Positions 9,401 to 12,675 of a stretch of DNA of 12,675 nt are shown one piece after another; the first letter of the stretch is position 1; the number at the start of each line of letters is the position of its first letter. The notes below the pieces were generated by a model. It was not told where the DNA came from. It made no database searches and worked only from the letters and a program-made list of their open reading frames with translations. Both the position numbers and the translations under genes were made by a program. This DNA comes from Actinomycetota bacterium (lineage in GTDB: Bacteria; Actinomycetota; Actinomycetes; Nanopelagicales; Nanopelagicaceae). The stretch covers positions 1 to 12,675 of the forward strand of contig JAQCGQ010000010.1 in assembly GCA_027730465.1 (NCBI GenBank), written 5' to 3'.

Positions 9401-9407
9401 GTACTTT

Positions 9408-10070
9408 GTGCATGTCATAATTATGGGTTGTGGCCGAGTCGGATCCACCCTAGCGGTCGATCTTGAAAAAGCCGGTCACACCGTTGCAGTAATTGATCAA
9501 AATCGAGAGGCATTCCGTAGGTTAGGTGCTGACTTTAATGGTCGCACTATCGCCGGAGTTGGATTTGACCGAGACACTTTACTTGAGGCCGGTATTGAAA
9601 AGGCAGATGCTTTTGCTGCCGTTTCAAATGGTGATAACTCAAATATATTAGCTGCAAGAGTTGCTAGAGAAAATTTTGGCGTAAAAAATGTAGTAGCTCG
9701 TATATATGACCCAGGTAGAGCTGAAATTTATCAGCGCCTTGGAATTCCAACTGTAGCAACAGTTCTTTGGACAACTGATCAAATAATGCGTCGCCTAACC
9801 CCAGATGGAACTAAATCAGAGTGGCGCGATCCAACTGGCACTGTCGAATTAGTAGAGTTCAGTTTTCATAAAGATTGGTATGGTAAAGCAGTTTCAGTAA
9901 TTGAAAAAAATACCTCTCCCAGAATCGCTTTTATAACAAGATTAGGTGAAGCTCTCTTGCCTGATGAACATACAGTTTTGCAAGAAGGAGATCTGCTGCA
10001 TTTATTTGTTTCGGAGAGAATGATCTCCGCAGTAGAAAAGACCTTAGCAATCTCTCCGAGGGTGAAATAA
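9408..10070 (+). CDS. TrkA/CeoB-type NAD-binding K+ uptake regulatory protein, first of pair
   Basis: This is a cytoplasmic RCK/KTN protein expected to bind NAD(H) or nucleotides and gate a K+ transporter. Started at GTG 9408 it is 220 aa and begins MHVIIMGCGRVGSTLA, the usual N-terminus of the family; TTG at 9399 would add three residues with no support. The Rossmann motif G-C-G-R-V-G is followed by an acidic residue at the end of beta-2 (AVIDQN) and by AVSNGDNSNILAARVA, typical of TrkA-N (to about residue 125). A TrkA-C domain fills about 135-215. It abuts the second TrkA gene, and the pair corresponds to CeoB/CeoC (Rv2691/Rv2692) next to the same methyltransferase. Unlike the M. tuberculosis order, no membrane permease lies between it and the methyltransferase. 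Confidence 0.88.
   Translation: MHVIIMGCGRVGSTLAVDLEKAGHTVAVIDQNREAFRRLGADFNGRTIAGVGFDRDTLLEAGIEKADAFAAVSNGDNSNILAARVARENFGVKNVVARIYDPGRAEIYQRLGIPTVATVLWTTDQIMRRLTPDGTKSEWRDPTGTVELVEFSFHKDWYGKAVSVIEKNTSPRIAFITRLGEALLPDEHTVLQEGDLLHLFVSERMISAVEKTLAISPRVK
10058..10064 (+). promoter_or_regulatory. Shine-Dalgarno of the second trkA gene
   Basis: GAGGGTG sits inside the last codons of the first trkA gene, 6 nt before the ATG at 10071. That ATG follows the preceding TAA with no gap, so translation is probably coupled. Confidence 0.65.
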
Positions 10071-10724
10071 ATGAGAGTTGCAATCGCAGGGGCTGGAAAT
10101 GTTGGTAGAGCTATCGCTCGAGAGTTGTTAGAAAATGGTCATCAAGTATTGCTAATTGATAAAGATCCTAAAGCCTTAAAAATGGACTCAGTCCCAAATG
10201 CCGAGTGGCTACTAGCTGATGCTTGTGAAATTACTGCTCTTGATCAAGCAAAATTAGATGGCTGCCAAGTCTTAGTAGCTACAACTGGTGATGACAAAGT
10301 AAATCTGGTCGCTTCCCTGCTTGGAAAAACTGAGTATGGCGTGCCAAGAGTTGTTGCTCGCGTGAATCACCCAAAGAATGAGTGGATGTTTGATTCTTCC
10401 TGGGGAGTAGATGTTTCCGTATCAACACCTCGAATAATCTCAGCCTTAGTTGAAGAAGCTGTAAGTATTGGTGATGTGGTCAGATTGTTTTCATTCCGTA
10501 AGGGTGAAGCGAATTTGGTTGAAATTACTTTGCCAGATACCGCCTCTTGCTGTGGCAAGACTGTTGGTGAGGTTGAACTACCTGAAAATGCTTCACTCGC
10601 CGCCATAGTTCGCGATGGTCACGTAATTACACCAAAGGATCATGATGTGTTTACAGCAGGTGATGAACTCTTGTTTGTAGCATCTGCAGTTGCTGAGGAA
10701 AAACTAAAGTCCTGCTTTATTTAA
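10071..10724 (+). CDS. TrkA/CeoC-type NAD-binding K+ uptake regulatory protein, second of pair
   Basis: This second RCK/KTN protein, 217 aa, has an N-terminal Rossmann domain opening with MRVAIAGAGNVGRAIA (G-A-G-N-V-G). It continues with VLLIDKDP for ribose binding and VATTGDDKVNLVASLL, which parallels the first protein. TrkA-C covers about 135-215. Family knowledge says such pairs assemble as a ring under a Trk/Ktr-type or APC/KUP-type K+ transporter. The transporter is not in this window. The ATG directly follows the TAA of the first gene, with GAGGGTG as ribosome site. The gene ends at TAA 10722-10724, which shares bases with the stop codon of the convergent DUF3159 gene. Confidence 0.88.
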   Translation: MRVAIAGAGNVGRAIARELLENGHQVLLIDKDPKALKMDSVPNAEWLLADACEITALDQAKLDGCQVLVATTGDDKVNLVASLLGKTEYGVPRVVARVNHPKNEWMFDSSWGVDVSVSTPRIISALVEEAVSIGDVVRLFSFRKGEANLVEITLPDTASCCGKTVGEVELPENASLAAIVRDGHVITPKDHDVFTAGDELLFVASAVAEEKLKSCFI

Positions 10725-11344
10725 CTTACTTTTGTAGTTGGTGTCTTTCTTAGTATCTGCCAAGTACCCCATGCGGTGGCAAGAAATAATGGATAACCCA
10801 TAATCAGCCGAGCAGTTCCAAGAGCATTTACATTGCCACTCTGATAAAGAGGATACTGAATAAGTAGTCTTGCAGTAAACATTGCCACCCAAAGCCAGCC
10901 AGCATTTATATAAGCTTTTAGCCGAGCTGGATCTTTACGCCACATTAAATTTTCGCCCAAGATTGGCCCAAGCATCAAACCAAGGATTGGCCACTTTATT
11001 AAATTTGTTAATACATATAAAAGTCCATAGCCAGCATTTATATAAAGGCCAGGTAAATAAAAATCAGCAGCGCTACCACTTCGCTTTGAAAATAGCGCAC
11101 AGATGGCTACTCCAACTAAACCTGAAAATGCATGCTGAATCGTCTCACGTTTTGCTAATCTAAGGATTGTTAAAATAATTGAAAGTGTGACTGCTGAATA
11201 AATTGCAGCATTTATGTTTCGTGCAGATACATTAAAAACTACCAGAAAAAGTAAGGCGGGCAATCCTGAATCAATTAATCCGCGCTTGCCACCGAGTGCT
11301 GAAACAACCTTATCTTTATCCTCGTTATTTCCCTGATAACTCAT
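10721..11344 (-). CDS. DUF3159 integral membrane protein
   Basis: This 207-aa polytopic membrane protein has no assigned function. It carries the family features I recall for DUF3159: LGGKRGLIDSGLPALLF near the N-terminus (17-33), RLAKRE around 62-67, DFYLPGLYINAGYG (about 92-105), W-R-K-D-P in the second half, then LGTARLIMGYPLF near the end. Hydrophobic stretches suggest five to six helices (about 26-42, 45-62, 71-87, 97-125, 147-165, 175-197). A short charged N-terminus precedes the first. It is the Rv2693c-like neighbour of the trkA pair and is conserved there in actinobacteria, so a link to the K+ system is possible but unproven. Its ATG overlaps the dut stop (ATGA), so it is the last gene of the thioesterase-dut unit. 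Its TAA overlaps the stop of the convergent trkA gene. Confidence 0.82.
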   Translation of the reverse strand: MSYQGNNEDKDKVVSALGGKRGLIDSGLPALLFLVVFNVSARNINAAIYSAVTLSIILTILRLAKRETIQHAFSGLVGVAICALFSKRSGSAADFYLPGLYINAGYGLLYVLTNLIKWPILGLMLGPILGENLMWRKDPARLKAYINAGWLWVAMFTARLLIQYPLYQSGNVNALGTARLIMGYPLFLATAWGTWQILRKTPTTKVS

Positions 11345-11775
11345 GAACCAGTTGATCCAAACCCGCCGCTTGATCTATCTGAGCCAGGTAAATCACTAAC
11401 TTCAACAAAATCTGCTCGCTCAACTTTTTGAATAACTAATTGCGCGATTCGATTACCCTTTTTAAATGAGACAGGTTGTGTTAAATCATGATTAATTAAA
11501 ATAACCTGTAATTCACCGCGGTATCCAGCATCAATGGTGCCTGGTGTATTAACCATAGAAATTCCATGCTTTATTGCAAGTCCAGATCTTGGGTGTACTA
11601 AGGCAACATAGCCATTTGGTAGTGCAATACTTATGCCAGTTGGAACTAACATCCGCTCCCCTGGATTAATTGTGAAATCAATTCGAGTGGCCAGATCTGC
11701 TCCAGCATCGCCCACCTTTGCATATGAAGGCAGTGGCACAGATGGATCTAAGCGCTTAATTAAGATTTTAGTCAT
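11341..11775 (-). CDS. dut: dUTP diphosphatase (deoxyuridine 5'-triphosphate nucleotidohydrolase)
   Basis: Dut hydrolyses dUTP to dUMP and pyrophosphate, keeping uracil out of DNA and supplying dTMP synthesis. The 144-aa protein is a normal-length homotrimeric dUTPase with all five motifs. They are DAGADL (23-28), PRSGLA (62-67), GTIDAGYRGE (79-88, with Asp82 and Tyr85), RIAQLV (109-114) and the C-terminal lid RSSGGFGSTG (134-143). The ATG overlaps the thioesterase stop by 4 nt (ATGA) and no Shine-Dalgarno is evident, so translation likely depends on coupling. The dut stop overlaps the DUF3159 start in the same way. In M. tuberculosis the dut-DUF3159 interval holds an OB-fold gene and DUF3710; here both are absent. 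Confidence 0.96.
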   Translation of the reverse strand: MTKILIKRLDPSVPLPSYAKVGDAGADLATRIDFTINPGERMLVPTGISIALPNGYVALVHPRSGLAIKHGISMVNTPGTIDAGYRGELQVILINHDLTQPVSFKKGNRIAQLVIQKVERADFVEVSDLPGSDRSSGGFGSTGS

Positions 11776-12356
11776 GGGTTTATATCAAAATCTGGGTCAA
11801 CAAATGCCATTAACTCTGGATGCTGCGTTAGATGATCTTTATATTGCTCAGTAAGATTCTTAATAAAGTGCTCCATTGGTACTGAAATAAATAATGCGGC
11901 TGCTTTTACGGCTATTGCACCGGTAGGTGAATCTAACCTTCCTTCTGCTTGAGTATAGATCTTTCGACCTGCTTGTCCAGTAATTCTGGCATCAATATAA
12001 AGTGTTCGACCCATTGGTACGGGTAATAAGAAATCTGTTTCTAACCTGCCAGTTACTGCAGGAGTTCTAATTAACCACATCAATTTTCCTAATGCTTCAT
12101 CAAAAGCTAGCGATAACAATCCACCATGAGCAAGACCAGGAGCACCTTGATGATTTTCAGTTACCGTAAAATTCCCAGTTAAATCTAAATTTTCACCAGC
12201 AATAGCTTTAAAATGCAAACCTGTTATATGTAATTCACCACAACCAAAGCAATGACCGAAGTGAGATGGTATTTGGGATTTAGCAGCCGGCGCCTTTAGG
12301 TGCCGCTTTGGCATCACCGCATCGGGTGGGGCAACGGTACTGGCAACTCTAGTCAT
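11772..12356 (-). CDS. PaaI-like hotdog-fold thioesterase
   Basis: This 194-aa protein is probably an acyl-CoA thioesterase of the hotdog superfamily, hydrolysing an unknown thioester in the cytosol. It has the short cysteine motif CFGCG (36-40) ahead of TGLHF, then HQGAPGLAHGGLLSLAFDEA (69-88), where His77-Gly78-Gly79 and Asp86 sit in the central helix used for catalysis in PaaI-type enzymes. RLETDFLLPVP at 104-114 is a further strand typical of the family. Residues 161-194 form an acidic extension beyond the fold. The ATG at 12354-12356 lacks a close Shine-Dalgarno (AGGA is 11 nt away); ATG at codon 15 is an alternative. It opens the unit with dut and DUF3159, its stop overlaps the dut start (ATGA), and it is divergent from the DUF3093 gene across 23 bp. 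The substrate is unknown. Confidence 0.8.
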   Translation of the reverse strand: MTRVASTVAPPDAVMPKRHLKAPAAKSQIPSHFGHCFGCGELHITGLHFKAIAGENLDLTGNFTVTENHQGAPGLAHGGLLSLAFDEALGKLMWLIRTPAVTGRLETDFLLPVPMGRTLYIDARITGQAGRKIYTQAEGRLDSPTGAIAVKAAALFISVPMEHFIKNLTEQYKDHLTQHPELMAFVDPDFDINP

Positions 12357-12362
12357 TGGCAG

Positions 12363-12368
12363 AGCGTA
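12363..12368 (-). promoter_or_regulatory. Candidate -10 element for the thioesterase-dut-DUF3159 unit
   Basis: On the minus strand TACGCT ends 5 nt before the thioesterase ATG. It overlaps the forward candidate element at 12367-12372 by two bases. Spacing is slightly short for a leaderless start, so support is weak. Confidence 0.25.
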
Positions 12369-12372
12369 TCCT
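12367..12372 (+). promoter_or_regulatory. Candidate -10 element for the leaderless DUF3093 gene
   Basis: TATCCT ends 7 nt before the ATG at 12380. The intervening TTATCTC has no Shine-Dalgarno character, so a transcript beginning at the start codon is the simplest reading. Confidence 0.35.
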
Positions 12373-12379
12373 TTATCTC

Positions 12380-12675
12380 ATGGCAAGATCTAATTCTAAA
12401 TCTGAGTTCGCTGAGCGAATTAATTGGCCAATCTGGCTTTGGCTATTTATCGCCATGATGCTTGCCTCACTTTACCTGACAATCTGGGCACCTTTTAATA
12501 GTATGACTGCAGTAATTATTTGCCTATTAGCCACCTTTGCCATTATCTATAGCAGCCAAAAAACACGATTAGATATTGTGGTAATTAATAATTGGCTTTA
12601 TGTTGGGAACGCTAAAATTGAAAGTAAATATATTAAAAAGGCTACCGCACTAGATAAAAATACTTACCTTGAGTT
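12380..12675 (+). CDS. DUF3093 membrane protein, N-terminal part (cut by window end)
   Basis: An open frame starts at ATG 12380 and runs 98 complete codons to the window edge without a stop. It begins MARSNSKSEFAERINWP, then two hydrophobic helices follow (about residues 18-35 and 43-60). After them comes Q-K-T-R-L-D-I and a soluble stretch containing NWLYVGNAKIESKYI. This is the DUF3093 layout (ER-x-x-W/P start, two helices, a PH-like region with L-x-V-G-x-A). The family has no assigned function and is the Rv2698-like gene conserved opposite dut in actinobacteria. The C-terminal end is outside the window. No Shine-Dalgarno precedes the ATG; the TATCCT 7 nt upstream suggests leaderless expression. 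Confidence 0.75.
   Translation, partial: MARSNSKSEFAERINWPIWLWLFIAMMLASLYLTIWAPFNSMTAVIICLLATFAIIYSSQKTRLDIVVINNWLYVGNAKIESKYIKKATALDKNTYLE

Noticed and set aside
9399..9407. TTG at 9399 as the start of the first trkA gene
   Set aside because: It adds only three residues and has no ribosome site. The GTG at 9408 gives the conserved MHVIIMGCGRVG start, and the TTG would lie partly inside the candidate -10 element.
1..12675. Defence island, prophage, insertion sequence, CRISPR or biosynthetic cluster
   Set aside because: Every stretch is explained by conserved housekeeping genes. There are no direct-repeat arrays, transposase or integrase motifs, and no visible composition break.

Overview
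The window reads as chromosomal housekeeping DNA from a low-GC actinobacterium. GC is roughly 40 % by eye and the genes have AT-rich third positions. The gene set and order match the actinobacterial neighbourhood around dxs, the TRAM methyltransferase, the paired TrkA proteins, DUF3159, dut and DUF3093 (the Rv2682c-Rv2698 region of Mycobacterium tuberculosis, from memory). Low GC, very short intergenic gaps and overlapping genes suggest a streamlined freshwater lineage such as Ca. Nanopelagicales (acI). That placement is inference. TAA, TAG and TGA are all used as stops, so the ordinary bacterial code applies. I see no tRNA, rRNA, insertion sequence, prophage or CRISPR, and no gene-free stretch above 70 bp.

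Layout. (1) 2-181 (+): the end of an FTR1/EfeU-like iron permease. (2) 252-3559 (+): fadA and fadB, a two-gene beta-oxidation operon encoding the trifunctional thiolase/hydratase/dehydrogenase complex. (3) 3501-9375 (-): a TRAM-domain RNA m5U methyltransferase, aconitase (acnA) and DXP synthase (dxs), read in that order. The dxs end runs 59 bp antisense into the fadB end. (4) 9408-10724 (+): two abutting TrkA/CeoB-CeoC-type nucleotide-binding proteins. (5) 10721-12356 (-): a hotdog thioesterase, dut and a DUF3159 membrane protein joined by two ATGA overlaps. (6) 12380-end (+): a DUF3093 membrane protein cut by the window edge.

Metabolically, FadAB breaks acyl-CoA down to acetyl-CoA, aconitase handles citrate in the TCA cycle, and DXS uses pyruvate and glyceraldehyde-3-phosphate for isoprenoids. 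Dut cleans the nucleotide pool, the methyltransferase modifies RNA, and the TrkA pair should gate a K+ transporter that lies outside the window.

I found no undescribed defence or mobile system. The most interesting signals are architectural. Several starts lack a Shine-Dalgarno but have a TANNNT hexamer 5-7 nt upstream, which suggests leaderless transcription, including two very tight divergent promoter pairs. There are antisense and shared-stop overlaps between convergent genes. Compared with the M. tuberculosis arrangement, an APC-type permease, an OB-fold gene and DUF3710 are missing, and a hotdog thioesterase is present.
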